Assembly: GCF_004187715.1 (NCBI RefSeq)
Contig: NZ_QZWF01000019.1
Coordinates: 49,216 to 113,215, forward strand
DNA from: Streptomyces sp. F001
GTDB lineage: Bacteria; Actinomycetota; Actinomycetes; Streptomycetales; Streptomycetaceae
Direction of reading: 5' to 3'
DNA: 64,000 nucleotides
Positions 16,934 through 26,498 of this stretch are shown one piece after another (positions within the stretch are counted from its first letter, which is position 1; each line of letters opens with the position of its first letter). The notes under the pieces were generated by a model. That model saw only the letters and a program-made list of their open reading frames with translations, was not told the origin of the DNA and searched no databases. Both the position numbers and the translations under genes were made by a program.

Positions 16934-18066
16934 TGCTCGATCAGCGCGCGGCAGGCCCCCGCACCCCCGGTACCGCAACAAGAGGAGAGACTGTGCCCAC
17001 TGTGCCCCTGGCCTCGAAGGCCGCTCGAGAGACCGCGGTGGACGTGACCGCGCTTCTGGAGCGCGGCCGGACCCTGGCCACACCGGTACTGCGGGCGGCC
17101 GTCGACCGCCTGGCACCTCCCATGGACACGGTCGCCGCCTATCACTTCGGCTGGATCGACGCCGCGGGCAACCCTGCCGACGGCGACGGCGGCAAGGCCG
17201 TGCGCCCCGCCCTCGCGGTGCTGTCCGCCGAGGTCACCGGGGCCGCGCCGGAGGTCGGCATTCCCGGAGCGGTCGCCGTCGAACTGGTCCACAACTTCTC
17301 GCTGCTGCACGACGACCTGATGGACGGCGACGAACAGCGCCGGCACCGCGACACCGTCTGGAAGGTGCACGGCCCCGCCCAGGCCATCCTGGTCGGTGAC
17401 GCCCTGTTCGCCCTGGCCAACGAGATCCTCCTGGAGCTCGGCACCGTCGAGGCCGGCCGGGCCACCCGCCGGCTGACCACGGCGAGCCGCGCCCTGATCG
17501 ACGGCCAGGCCCAGGACATCTCCTACGAGCACCGCGACCGCGTCAGCGTCGAGGAGTGCCTGGAGATGGAGGGCAACAAGACCGGCGCCCTGCTGGCCTG
17601 CGCCAGCTCCATCGGCGCGGTGCTCGGCGGCGCGGACGAGCACACTGCCGACTCCCTGGAGAAGTACGGCTACCACCTCGGCCTCGCCTTCCAGGCCGTC
17701 GACGACCTGCTCGGCATCTGGGGCGACCCGGAGGCCACCGGCAAGCAGACCTGGAGCGATCTGCGCCAGCGCAAGAAGTCCCTGCCGGTCGTGGCCGCGC
17801 TCGCGGCGGGCGGCGCCGCCTCCGAGCGGCTCGGCGAGATCCTCGCCGCCGACGCCAAGAGCAGCGACTTCGCGAACTTCTCCGAGGAGGAGTTCGCGGC
17901 CCGCGCCGCCCTCATCGAGGAGGCGGGCGGCCGCGAGTGGACCACCGAGGAAGCACGCCGTCAGCACACCATCGCCATCGAAGCCCTCGACGCCGTCGAC
18001 ATGCCCGACCGGGTGCGGCAGCAGTTCACGGCGCTCGCCGACTTCGTCGTCGTACGAAAGAGATGA
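16933..18066 (+). CDS. Polyprenyl (probable farnesyl) diphosphate synthase
   Basis: A trans-prenyltransferase of 377 residues from ATG 16933. The first Asp-rich motif is LLHDDLMDGDEQRR (near residue 125). The second is QAVDDLLGIWGD (near 255), where Gly replaces the last Asp of canonical DDxxD. The coupled ATG has GGAGG upstream; an in-frame GTG at 16993 with AGAGGAGA is an equally plausible start (357 aa). Its place between hpnE and shc says it makes the farnesyl diphosphate used by HpnD. Product chain length is not proven by sequence. Confidence 0.9.
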   Translation: MLDQRAAGPRTPGTATRGETVPTVPLASKAARETAVDVTALLERGRTLATPVLRAAVDRLAPPMDTVAAYHFGWIDAAGNPADGDGGKAVRPALAVLSAEVTGAAPEVGIPGAVAVELVHNFSLLHDDLMDGDEQRRHRDTVWKVHGPAQAILVGDALFALANEILLELGTVEAGRATRRLTTASRALIDGQAQDISYEHRDRVSVEECLEMEGNKTGALLACASSIGAVLGGADEHTADSLEKYGYHLGLAFQAVDDLLGIWGDPEATGKQTWSDLRQRKKSLPVVAALAAGGAASERLGEILAADAKSSDFANFSEEEFAARAALIEEAGGREWTTEEARRQHTIAIEALDAVDMPDRVRQQFTALADFVVVRKR

Positions 18067-18186
18067 TCACTATCGGCCGAATAGCTCTCGCGTAGTCGCC
18101 GGCCGGTGCCGCGGATTCGTGTGTACCGGCCGACGGCGGACCCACAGCAGACGCACCACCGGAAGTGACTGCACGAAGGGGAAGCC

Positions 18187-20178
18187 ATGACAGCGACGAC
18201 CGACGGAAGCACCGGGGCCCAGCCGCCCCGCGCTGCCGCGGCCAGCGAAACCGACAGCACCACCCCCGAGGCGGCCGGGGGCCGAGAAGCCGCCGTACAC
18301 GCCGTCCGGCGCGCCACCGACTTCCTGCTGTCCCGCCAGGACGCCGAGGGATGGTGGAAGGGCGACCTCGAGACGAACGTCACCATGGACGCCGAGGACC
18401 TGCTGCTGCGTCAGTTCCTGGGCATCCGCGACGAGTCCACCACCCGCGCCGCCGCCCTGTTCATCCGCGGCGAGCAGCGTGAGGACGGCACCTGGGCCAC
18501 CTTTCACGGGGGACCGGGCGAACTCTCCACCACCATCGAGGCGTACGTCGCCCTGCGCCTGGCCGGCGACGCGCCCGACGCCCCGCACATGGCGAAGGCG
18601 TCGGAGTGGATCCGGGCAGCGGGTGGCGTTGCCGCCTCCCGCGTCTTCACCCGGATCTGGCTCGCCCTGTTCGGCTGGTGGAAGTGGGAGGACCTGCCCG
18701 AACTCCCGCCGGAGCTCATCTACTTCCCGACGTGGCTGCCGCTCAACATCTACGACTTCGGCTGCTGGGCCCGGCAGACCATCGTCCCGCTGACCATCGT
18801 CTCCGCGAAGCGGCCGGTCAGGCCCGCGCCTTTCCCGCTGGACGAGCTGCACACCGATCCGGGTGACCCGAACCCGGTGAAACCCCTTGCACCTGCGGCG
18901 AGTTGGGACGGGGCCTTCCAGCGGCTCGACAAGGGCCTGCACGCCCTGCGCAAGGTCGTGCCGAGGAAGCTGCGCAGAGCCGCCATGAACACCGCGGCGC
19001 GCTGGATCATCGAGCGGCAGGAGAACGACGGTTGCTGGGGCGGCATCCAGCCGCCGGCCGTGTACTCGCTCATCGCCCTGCATCTGCTCGGCTACGACCT
19101 CCAGCACCCGGTGATGCGGGCCGGGCTGGAGTCGCTGGACCGGTACGCCGTCCGGCGCGAGGACGGTGCCCGGATGATCGAGGCCTGCCAGTCGCCGGTG
19201 TGGGACACCTGCCTGGCGACCATCGCGCTCGTCGATGCCGGGGTGCCCGCCGATCACCCGCAGCTCGTCAAGGCCGCGGACTGGATGCTGGGCGAGCAGA
19301 TCGTCCGGCCCGGCGACTGGTCGGTGCGCAGACCGGGGCTGCCACCGGGCGGCTGGGCGTTCGAGTTCCACAACGACAACTACCCCGACATCGACGACAC
19401 GGCCGAGGTCGTCCTCGCACTGCGCCGGGTCAGGCACCACGACCCGGAGCGGGTGGAGAAGGCGATCGGGCGCGGGGTGCGCTGGAACCTCGGCATGCAG
19501 TCGAAGAGCGGGGCGTGGGGCGCCTTCGACGTCGACAACACCAGCCTGTTCCCCAACCGGCTGCCGTTCTGCGACTTCGGCGAGGTCATCGACCCGCCGT
19601 CCGCGGACGTCACCGCGCACGTCGTGGAGATGCTCGCGGCCGAGGGCCTGGCCCACGACCCGCGCACCCGGCGCGGCGTCCGGTGGCTGCTGGCCCAACA
19701 GGAGCCGAACGGCTCCTGGTTCGGGCGCTGGGGCGTCAACTACGTCTACGGCACCGGGTCGGTGGTGCCCGCACTCGTCGCGGCGGGCATCCCCGGTTCG
19801 CACCCGGCGATCCGCCGGGCGGTGACCTGGCTGGAGAGCGTGCAGAACGACGACGGCGGCTGGGGCGAGGACCTGCGCTCCTACCAGGACGTCGAGCGAT
19901 GGAGCGGCCGCGGCGCCTCCACCGCCTCCCAGACGGCCTGGGCGCTGATGGCCCTGCTGGCGGCCGGCGAGCAGGACTCCAAGGCCGTCGAACGCGGTGT
20001 CGCCTGGCTCGCCGCGACCCAGCGGGAGGACGGCTCCTGGGACGAGCCGTACTTCACCGGCACCGGCTTCCCCTGGGACTTCTCCATCAACTACCACCTC
20101 TACCGGCAGGTCTTCCCGCTCACCGCCCTCGGCCGGTTCGTGAACGGAGAGCCCTTCGCACCGGCCAAGGGGAGCTGA
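18187..20178 (+). CDS. shc: Squalene-hopene cyclase
   Basis: A 663-residue triterpene cyclase that converts squalene to hopene at the membrane face. The catalytic acid motif DIDDTA lies near residue 401. Several QW-type repeats are visible (REDGTWATF, ENDGCWGG, EPNGSWFGRWG, NDDGGWGED, REDGSWDE). Length matches bacterial Shc. ATG at 18187 has GAAGGGGAAG upstream. A 120-bp gap before it is the largest inside the operon and could hold a secondary promoter. Its stop overlaps the hpnG start (TGATG). Confidence 0.96.
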   Translation: MTATTDGSTGAQPPRAAAASETDSTTPEAAGGREAAVHAVRRATDFLLSRQDAEGWWKGDLETNVTMDAEDLLLRQFLGIRDESTTRAAALFIRGEQREDGTWATFHGGPGELSTTIEAYVALRLAGDAPDAPHMAKASEWIRAAGGVAASRVFTRIWLALFGWWKWEDLPELPPELIYFPTWLPLNIYDFGCWARQTIVPLTIVSAKRPVRPAPFPLDELHTDPGDPNPVKPLAPAASWDGAFQRLDKGLHALRKVVPRKLRRAAMNTAARWIIERQENDGCWGGIQPPAVYSLIALHLLGYDLQHPVMRAGLESLDRYAVRREDGARMIEACQSPVWDTCLATIALVDAGVPADHPQLVKAADWMLGEQIVRPGDWSVRRPGLPPGGWAFEFHNDNYPDIDDTAEVVLALRRVRHHDPERVEKAIGRGVRWNLGMQSKSGAWGAFDVDNTSLFPNRLPFCDFGEVIDPPSADVTAHVVEMLAAEGLAHDPRTRRGVRWLLAQQEPNGSWFGRWGVNYVYGTGSVVPALVAAGIPGSHPAIRRAVTWLESVQNDDGGWGEDLRSYQDVERWSGRGASTASQTAWALMALLAAGEQDSKAVERGVAWLAATQREDGSWDEPYFTGTGFPWDFSINYHLYRQVFPLTALGRFVNGEPFAPAKGS

Positions 20179-20819
20179 TGAGCACGCCGCCCGCCTCGGC
20201 ACCGCTGCTGATCGCCTGTGCGCTCGGCATCGAGCGCCTGGCCCTGCGCCTGGGCGACCATGGCGGTGCCGACGGGCCGGTCACCGTCCTGCGCACCGGC
20301 ATGGGGCCCCGGTCGGCCGAGCGCTCCGTCACCCGGGCGCTGGCCGACCCCGCCCTCACCGAGGCCTCCGTGCTCGCCACCGGCTTCTGCGCGGGGCTGG
20401 CCCCCGGCATGCATCCCGGCGACCTGGTCGTCGCCGAGGAGACCCGGCACCCGCATGGCAGCACGCCGTGCGTGGGCACCGAACTGCTCGTCAAGGAACT
20501 CATCCGTGCCGTGCCCGGCCGCACCGTCCACACCGGGCCGGTCACCGGCTCCGACCACGTCGTCCGTGGTCAGGAACGTGCCGACCTGCTCGCCACCGGC
20601 GCGATCGCGGTCGACATGGAGTCGGCGGCAACGCTTCTGAGCGCGGGGCGCGTGGGTGCGCGTCCGGTTGCGGCCGTCCGGGTGGTCGTGGACGCTCCAG
20701 AACATGAGCTCGTCCGGATCGGCACGGTGCGCGGTGGAATATCTGCTTTCCGCGTCCTTCGTTCCATTCTTCCCGCATTCTTTGAATGGCACCGTAATGT
20801 GTTGCTCCCCAGGAGGTGA
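20178..20819 (+). CDS. hpnG: HpnG-type phosphorylase/nucleosidase (adenosylhopane to ribosylhopane)
   Basis: A 213-residue member of the purine/uridine phosphorylase superfamily. VTVLRTGMGPRSAERS forms the phosphate-loop-like region (near 35-50), and VDMESAATLLSAG (near 143) carries the ribose-binding MES motif. In hopanoid clusters, HpnG removes adenine from adenosylhopane made by HpnH. It lies between shc and hpnH, as expected. Its stop is 5 bp before the hpnH start, and the hpnH Shine-Dalgarno lies within its last codons. Confidence 0.88.
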   Translation: MSTPPASAPLLIACALGIERLALRLGDHGGADGPVTVLRTGMGPRSAERSVTRALADPALTEASVLATGFCAGLAPGMHPGDLVVAEETRHPHGSTPCVGTELLVKELIRAVPGRTVHTGPVTGSDHVVRGQERADLLATGAIAVDMESAATLLSAGRVGARPVAAVRVVVDAPEHELVRIGTVRGGISAFRVLRSILPAFFEWHRNVLLPRR

Positions 20820-20824
20820 GCCCG

Positions 20825-21847
20825 ATGGCCATGCCGCTGCGTCAGTCCATCAAGGTCGCTACTTACTTGGCTGAACAGAAGCTCCGCAGGCGCGACAAGT
20901 TCCCGCTCATCGTCGAGCTCGAACCGCTCTTCGCCTGCAACCTCAAGTGCGAGGGCTGCGGCAAGATCCAGCACCCCGCCGGGGTGCTCAAGCAGCGCAT
21001 GCCGGTCGCACAGGCCGTGGGAGCGGTGCTGGAGTCCGGGGCGCCGATGGTGTCGATCGCCGGCGGTGAGCCGCTGATGCACCCCCAGATCGACGAGATC
21101 GTGCGCCAGCTGGTGGCCAGGCGGAAGTACGTCTTCCTGTGCACCAACGCCATGCTGCTGCGCAAGAAGATGGACAAGTTCAAGCCCTCGCCGTACTTCG
21201 CCTTCGCCGTGCACATCGACGGCCTGCGCGAGCGGCACGACGAGTCGGTCGCGAAGGAGGGTGTGTTCGACGAGGCCGTGGCGGCCATCAAGGAGGCCAA
21301 GCGGCGCGGCTTCCGGGTCACCACCAACTCGACCTTCTTCAACACCGACACCCCGCAGACCATCGTCGAGGTGCTCAACTTCCTCAACGACGACCTCGAG
21401 GTCGACGAGATGATGATCTCGCCCGCCTACGCCTACGAGAAGGCCCCCGACCAGGAGCACTTCCTGGGTGTGGAGCAGACCCGCGAGCTGTTCAAGAAGG
21501 CCTTCGCGGGCGGCAACCGGCGCCGTTGGCGGCTCAACCACTCTCCGCTGTTCCTCGACTTCCTCGAGGGCAAGGTCGACTTCCCCTGCACCGCATGGGC
21601 GATCCCGAACTACTCGCTGTTCGGCTGGCAGCGCCCCTGCTACCTGATGAGCGACGGCTACGTGCCGACGTACCGCGAACTGATCGAGGAGACCGACTGG
21701 GACAAGTACGGCCGCGGCAAGGACCCGCGCTGCGCCAACTGCATGGCGCACTGCGGCTACGAGCCCACCGCCGTCCTCGCCACCATGGGTTCCCTGAAGG
21801 AGTCCCTGCGCGCCATGCGCGAGACGGTCTCCGGAAACCGGGAGTGA
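20825..21847 (+). CDS. hpnH: Adenosyl-hopene transferase, radical SAM protein HpnH
   Basis: A 340-residue radical SAM enzyme that adds a 5'-deoxyadenosyl radical to the hopene side chain. The [4Fe-4S] cluster motif CNLKCEGC is at about residues 38-45, the SAM glycine motif IAGGEPLMHP near 79, and a C-terminal Cys cluster CANCMAHCGYEP near 300, as in HpnH. ATG 20825 is chosen because AGGAGGTGA ends 5 nt upstream. It starts the elongation branch towards C35 hopanoids. Confidence 0.95.
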   Translation: MAMPLRQSIKVATYLAEQKLRRRDKFPLIVELEPLFACNLKCEGCGKIQHPAGVLKQRMPVAQAVGAVLESGAPMVSIAGGEPLMHPQIDEIVRQLVARRKYVFLCTNAMLLRKKMDKFKPSPYFAFAVHIDGLRERHDESVAKEGVFDEAVAAIKEAKRRGFRVTTNSTFFNTDTPQTIVEVLNFLNDDLEVDEMMISPAYAYEKAPDQEHFLGVEQTRELFKKAFAGGNRRRWRLNHSPLFLDFLEGKVDFPCTAWAIPNYSLFGWQRPCYLMSDGYVPTYRELIEETDWDKYGRGKDPRCANCMAHCGYEPTAVLATMGSLKESLRAMRETVSGNRE

Positions 21848-21851
21848 CGCC

Positions 21852-23027
21852 ATGACCGCCATCCCTCTGGGCGTCCCCGAGGTACCGGTCCGGCCGATCG
21901 CCGAGCGCCGGAAGAGCCGGCAGATCCAGGTCGGATCCGTGGCGGTGGGCGGAGACGCGCCGGTGTCGGTGCAGTCCATGACCACGACCCGTACGTCGGA
22001 CATCGGCGCGACCCTTCAGCAGATCGCCGAGCTGACGGCGTCCGGCTGCCAGATCGTCCGGGTCGCCTGTCCGACCCAGGACGACGCGGACGCGCTGGCG
22101 ACCATCGCGCGCAAGTCGCAGATCCCGGTGATCGCGGACATCCACTTCCAGCCGAAGTACGTGTTCGCCGCGATCGAGGCCGGCTGCGCCGCGGTCCGGG
22201 TCAACCCCGGCAACATCAAGCAGTTCGACGACAAGGTCAAGGAGATCGCGGGGGCCGCGAAGGAGCACGGCACGCCGATCCGGATCGGCGTGAACGCGGG
22301 CTCGCTGGACCGGCGGCTGCTGCAGAAGTACGGCAAGGCGACGCCGGAGGCGCTGGTGGAGTCGGCGCTGTGGGAGGCGTCGCTGTTCGAGGAGCACGAC
22401 TTCCGGGACATCAAGATCTCGGTGAAGCACAACGACCCGGTCGTGATGATCGAGGCGTACCGGCAGCTGGCCGCGCAGTGCGACTACCCGCTGCATCTGG
22501 GCGTCACGGAGGCGGGCCCGGCGTTCCAGGGCACGATCAAGTCGGCGGTCGCCTTCGGTGCACTGCTGTCGCAGGGCATCGGCGACACGATCCGGGTGTC
22601 CCTGTCCGCTCCGCCCGCCGAGGAGGTCAAGGTCGGCATCCAGATCCTGGAGTCGCTGAACCTCAAGGAGCGCGGTCTGGAGATCGTCTCCTGCCCGTCC
22701 TGCGGGCGTGCCCAGGTCGATGTGTACAAGCTGGCCGAGGAGGTCACCGCCGGCCTTGAGGGCATGGAGGTCCCGCTGCGCGTCGCGGTCATGGGGTGTG
22801 TGGTGAACGGCCCCGGCGAGGCCCGCGAGGCCGACCTCGGCGTCGCCTCCGGCAACGGCAAGGGGCAGATCTTCGTCAAGGGCGAGGTCATCAAGACCGT
22901 CCCCGAGTCGAAGATCGTCGAGACGCTGATCGAAGAGGCCATGAAGATCGCCGAGCAGATGGAGCAGGACGGGGCCGCAGCGGGTGCCCCCACCGGCACG
23001 GGGAAGCCGGCAGTGACGGTGAGTTGA
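21852..23027 (+). CDS. ispG: (E)-4-hydroxy-3-methylbut-2-enyl-diphosphate synthase
   Basis: A 391-residue Fe-S enzyme of the MEP pathway that converts MEcPP to HMBPP. The TIM-barrel half begins SVQSMTTTRTSDIGAT and contains ADIHFQPKYV and VRVNPGNI. The cluster ligands lie in SCPSCGRAQVD (near 282) and MGCVVNGPGEA (near 315). The C-terminus has a short Gly/Ala-rich tail. It follows hpnH by 4 bp. It is probably a second, operon-dedicated copy, since streptomycetes usually carry a housekeeping ispG elsewhere; this window cannot confirm that. Confidence 0.96.
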   Translation: MTAIPLGVPEVPVRPIAERRKSRQIQVGSVAVGGDAPVSVQSMTTTRTSDIGATLQQIAELTASGCQIVRVACPTQDDADALATIARKSQIPVIADIHFQPKYVFAAIEAGCAAVRVNPGNIKQFDDKVKEIAGAAKEHGTPIRIGVNAGSLDRRLLQKYGKATPEALVESALWEASLFEEHDFRDIKISVKHNDPVVMIEAYRQLAAQCDYPLHLGVTEAGPAFQGTIKSAVAFGALLSQGIGDTIRVSLSAPPAEEVKVGIQILESLNLKERGLEIVSCPSCGRAQVDVYKLAEEVTAGLEGMEVPLRVAVMGCVVNGPGEAREADLGVASGNGKGQIFVKGEVIKTVPESKIVETLIEEAMKIAEQMEQDGAAAGAPTGTGKPAVTVS

Positions 23028-23057
23028 GGGAAGGCACGGACCGAGAGGGGGCCGAGC

Positions 23058-25013
23058 GTGACGATTCTGGAGAACATCCGGGGACCACGCGACCTGAAGG
23101 CGCTGTCCGAGGCGCAACTGCGCGAACTGTCCGACGAAATAAGAGAGTTCCTGGTGCAGGCGGTCGCCAGGACCGGCGGCCACCTCGGGCCCAATCTGGG
23201 GGTGGTGGAACTCTCCGTCGCGCTCCACCGGGTCTTCGAGTCACCGGTCGACCGCATCCTGTGGGACACCGGACACCAGAGCTACGTACACAAGCTGCTG
23301 ACAGGACGTCAGGACTTCTCCAAGCTGCGCGGCAAGGGCGGGCTGTCCGGCTATCCGTCGCGCGAGGAGTCCGAGCACGACATCATCGAGAACAGCCACG
23401 CCTCCACCGCGCTCGGCTGGGCCGACGGACTCGCCAAGGCCCGCCGGGTGCAGGGCGAGAAGGGGCATGTCGTCGCGGTGATCGGTGACGGCGCGCTCAC
23501 CGGCGGGATGGCCTGGGAGGCGCTGAACAACATCGCGGCCGCCAAGGACCGGCCGCTGATCATCGTCGTCAACGACAACGAGCGCTCGTACGCGCCGACC
23601 ATCGGGGGGCTGGCCAACCATCTTGCGACGCTGCGCACCACCGACTCGTACGAGAAGGTCCTCGCCTGGGGCAAGGACGTGCTCCTGCGCACCCCGGTCG
23701 TGGGAGGAACGGTCTACGAGGCGCTGCACGGCGCGAAGAAGGGCTTCAAGGACGCCTTCGCGCCGCAGGGGATGTTCGAGGACCTCGGCCTGAAGTACGT
23801 CGGCCCCATCGACGGACACGACATCAAGGCCGTCGAGTCGGCGCTGCGGCGCGCCAAACGCTTCCACGGGCCGGTGCTGGTGCACTGCCTCACCGTGAAG
23901 GGCCGCGGCTATGAACCCGCCCTCGCGCACGAGGAGGACCACTTCCACACCGTCGGCGTGATGGACCCGCTCACCTGCGAGCCGCTGGCTCCGTCCAACG
24001 GGCCCTCCTGGACCTCGGTGTTCGGCGACGAGATCGTCAGGATCGGCGAGGAGCGGGAGGACGTCGTGGCGATCACGGCGGCCATGCTGCATCCGGTGGG
24101 CCTCGCCGAGTTCGCCCAGCGGTTCCCGGACCGGGTGTGGGACGTCGGCATCGCCGAACAGCACGCGGTGGTTTCCGCGGCCGGCCTCGCGGCCGGCGGA
24201 CTGCACCCCGTCGTCGCCGTCTACGCCACCTTCCTCAACCGCGCCTTCGACCAGCTCCTGATGGACGTGGCGCTGCACCGCTGCGGGGTGACCTTCGTCC
24301 TGGACCGGGCCGGCGTGACCGGCGCCGACGGGGCCTCCCACAACGGCATGTGGGACATGTCGATCCTCCAGGTCGTGCCCGGGCTGCGGATCGCCGCGCC
24401 ACGCGACGCCGACCAGCTGCGGGCCCAGCTGCGCGAGGCGGTCGCCGTCGACGACGCCCCGACGCTCGTGCGCTTCCCCAAGGAGTCGGTGGGGCCGTGC
24501 GTTCCGGCCGTCGACCGGCTGGGCGGCATCGACGTACTGCACTCTTCGGATCCTTCGGATGTCCTGCTGGTCGCCGTCGGCGTGATGGCGCCGGTCTGCC
24601 TGCAGGCCGCCGAGCTGCTCGAAGCACGCGGCATCGGCTGCACCGTCGTCGACCCCCGCTGGGTCAAGCCCGTCGACCCGGCGCTGCCCGGCCTCGCCGC
24701 CACGCACCGGCTGGTCGCGGTCGTCGAGGACAACAGCCGCGCCTCCGGGGTCGGTGCGGCGGTGGCGCTCGCGCTGAGCGACGCCGAAGTGGACGTGCCC
24801 GTACGGCGGTTCGGCATCCCGGAGCAGTTCCTCGCGCACGCCAAGCGCGGTGAGGTGCTGGCCGACATCGGCCTCACACCGGTCGAGATCGCCGGGCGGA
24901 TCAGCGCGAGCCTGGCCGTCAAGGAGGAGCTGTCCAAGGCGACCGACCTCCACGCGGAGCTGTCCGGGGAGACGGCTGTGACGGAAGAGCTGTCCAAGGA
25001 GACTCAGCCATGA
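23058..25013 (+). CDS. dxs: 1-deoxy-D-xylulose-5-phosphate synthase
   Basis: A 651-residue TPP-dependent synthase for the first MEP step (pyruvate plus glyceraldehyde-3-phosphate). Seen are GGHLGPNLGVVELSVALH (near 40), the TPP motif GDGALTGGMAWEALNN...NDN (near 148-178), and DRAGVTGADGASHNG in the transketolase-type pyrimidine domain (near 415). The extra C-terminal tail of about 30 residues repeats EELSK. GTG 23058 follows GAGAGGGGG. The stop overlaps the hpnO ATG (ATGA). Placing dxs here puts the flux-controlling MEP enzyme under hopanoid control. Confidence 0.95.
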   Translation: MTILENIRGPRDLKALSEAQLRELSDEIREFLVQAVARTGGHLGPNLGVVELSVALHRVFESPVDRILWDTGHQSYVHKLLTGRQDFSKLRGKGGLSGYPSREESEHDIIENSHASTALGWADGLAKARRVQGEKGHVVAVIGDGALTGGMAWEALNNIAAAKDRPLIIVVNDNERSYAPTIGGLANHLATLRTTDSYEKVLAWGKDVLLRTPVVGGTVYEALHGAKKGFKDAFAPQGMFEDLGLKYVGPIDGHDIKAVESALRRAKRFHGPVLVHCLTVKGRGYEPALAHEEDHFHTVGVMDPLTCEPLAPSNGPSWTSVFGDEIVRIGEEREDVVAITAAMLHPVGLAEFAQRFPDRVWDVGIAEQHAVVSAAGLAAGGLHPVVAVYATFLNRAFDQLLMDVALHRCGVTFVLDRAGVTGADGASHNGMWDMSILQVVPGLRIAAPRDADQLRAQLREAVAVDDAPTLVRFPKESVGPCVPAVDRLGGIDVLHSSDPSDVLLVAVGVMAPVCLQAAELLEARGIGCTVVDPRWVKPVDPALPGLAATHRLVAVVEDNSRASGVGAAVALALSDAEVDVPVRRFGIPEQFLAHAKRGEVLADIGLTPVEIAGRISASLAVKEELSKATDLHAELSGETAVTEELSKETQP

Positions 25014-26437
25014 CAACCGCGGAATCCGCGTCCCAGCCACCGGAGCCGGGGCCCGAGAAGGAGTTCGACCTCGGTGCGCTGCTGGCCCGGCGCGGAGCCG
25101 AGCGCTACGAGCTGCACGCCCGGTACCTCAACCACCAGCTCCCGCGCATGCTGCACACGATCGGCTTCGACAAGGTCTACGAGCGGGCCGAGGGCGCCTA
25201 CTTCTGGGACGCGGACGGCAACGACTACCTGGACATGCTTGCCGGCTTCGGGGTGATGGGCCTGGGCCGCCACCACCCCGTGGTCCGCAAGGCGCTGCAC
25301 GACGTCCTCGACGCCCAGCTCGCCGACCTCACCCGCTTCGACTGCCAGCCGCTGCCCGGCCTGCTGGCCGAGCGGCTGCTGGCGCACAGCCCGCACCTGG
25401 ACCGGGTGTTCTTCGGCAACAGCGGCACCGAGGCCGTCGAGACAGCGCTGAAGTTCGCCCGGTACGTCACCGGCCGACCGCGGATCCTGTACTGCACGCA
25501 CGCCTTCCACGGACTGACCACCGGCTCGCTGTCCGTGAACGGCGAGTCGGGCTTCCGCGACGGCTTCGCCCCGCTGCTGCCCGACACGGCCGTGCCGCTC
25601 GGCGACCTCGACGCCCTGGCCCGGGAACTGAAGCGGGGTGACGTCGCCGCCCTGATCGTCGAGCCCATCCAGGGCAAGGGCGTGTACGAGGCCCCGCCCG
25701 GCTATCTGCGCGCCGCCCAGGAGCTGCTCCACCGGCACAAGGCGCTGCTCATCGCGGACGAGGTGCAGACCGGGCTGGGCCGGACCGGCGACTTCTACGC
25801 CTACCAGCACGAGGAGGGCGTCGAGCCGGACCTGGTGTGCGTGGCCAAAGCCCTCTCGGGCGGCTATGTGCCGGTGGGCGCCACCCTGGGCAGGGACTGG
25901 ATCTTCAAGAAGGTCTACTCGTCGATGGACCGGGTGCTGGTCCACTCGGCCAGCTTCGGGTCCAACGCCCAGGCCATGGCGGCGGGCCTGGCGGTGCTGT
26001 CGGTGATGGAGAACCAGCAGATCGTCGCGGGCGTACGCACCACCGGCGAGCTGCTCAGATCCCGGCTGGCGGCGCTGACCGACACGTACGAGATGCTCGC
26101 GGACGTCCGCGGCCGGGGACTGATGATCGGCATCGAGTTCGGCCGGCCCCGGTCGCTGAAGCTGCGCAGCCGCTGGGCCATGCTGCAGGCCGCCCGTAAA
26201 GGGCTGTTCGCCCAGATGGTGGTTGTGCCGCTGCTGCAGCGACACCGGATTCTCACCCAGGTCTCCGGCGACCATCTGGAGGTCATCAAGCTGATCCCGC
26301 CGCTGATCATCGGCGAGCGGGAGGTGGACCGGTTCGTCGACGCGTTCACGGCCGTGATGGACGACGCACACAACGGCGGCGGGCTGGTGTGGGACTTCGG
26401 GAAGACACTGGTGAAGCAGGCGGTCGCCAACCGATAG
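25010..26437 (+). CDS. hpnO: Class III aminotransferase HpnO-like (aminobacteriohopanetriol synthesis)
   Basis: A 475-residue PLP enzyme of the ornithine/acetylornithine aminotransferase type. The motifs are FFGNSGTEAVETALKFAR (near 137-154), the cofactor Asp in LLIADEVQTGLGRTGDF (near 247), and the Schiff-base Lys in VCVAKALSGGYVPVGA (near 280). In hopanoid clusters this family aminates ribosylhopane to aminobacteriohopanetriol. It overlaps dxs by 4 bp and is the last enzyme of the operon. The upstream residues are Pro/Glu-rich. Confidence 0.9.
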   Translation: MTTAESASQPPEPGPEKEFDLGALLARRGAERYELHARYLNHQLPRMLHTIGFDKVYERAEGAYFWDADGNDYLDMLAGFGVMGLGRHHPVVRKALHDVLDAQLADLTRFDCQPLPGLLAERLLAHSPHLDRVFFGNSGTEAVETALKFARYVTGRPRILYCTHAFHGLTTGSLSVNGESGFRDGFAPLLPDTAVPLGDLDALARELKRGDVAALIVEPIQGKGVYEAPPGYLRAAQELLHRHKALLIADEVQTGLGRTGDFYAYQHEEGVEPDLVCVAKALSGGYVPVGATLGRDWIFKKVYSSMDRVLVHSASFGSNAQAMAAGLAVLSVMENQQIVAGVRTTGELLRSRLAALTDTYEMLADVRGRGLMIGIEFGRPRSLKLRSRWAMLQAARKGLFAQMVVVPLLQRHRILTQVSGDHLEVIKLIPPLIIGEREVDRFVDAFTAVMDDAHNGGGLVWDFGKTLVKQAVANR

Positions 26438-26442
26438 CGCTT

Positions 26443-26478
26443 TTGCCTGGAAGGCAACAAATTTGCCCGATGGGCAAA
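26443..26478. promoter_or_regulatory. Twin-palindrome operator upstream of the XRE-cupin regulator
   Basis: Two palindromes of the same design lie side by side: TTGCCTGGAAGGCAA (26443-26457, 6-bp arms) and TTTGCCCGATGGGCAAA (26462-26478, 7-bp arms). Each has a 3-nt centre, and the centres are 20 bp apart, about two helical turns. The pair ends 20 bp upstream of the regulator start. Design and position suggest cooperative autoregulation by the XRE-cupin protein. Confidence 0.75.
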
Positions 26479-26498
26479 GTGTCCGGCTGAATGGAGGC

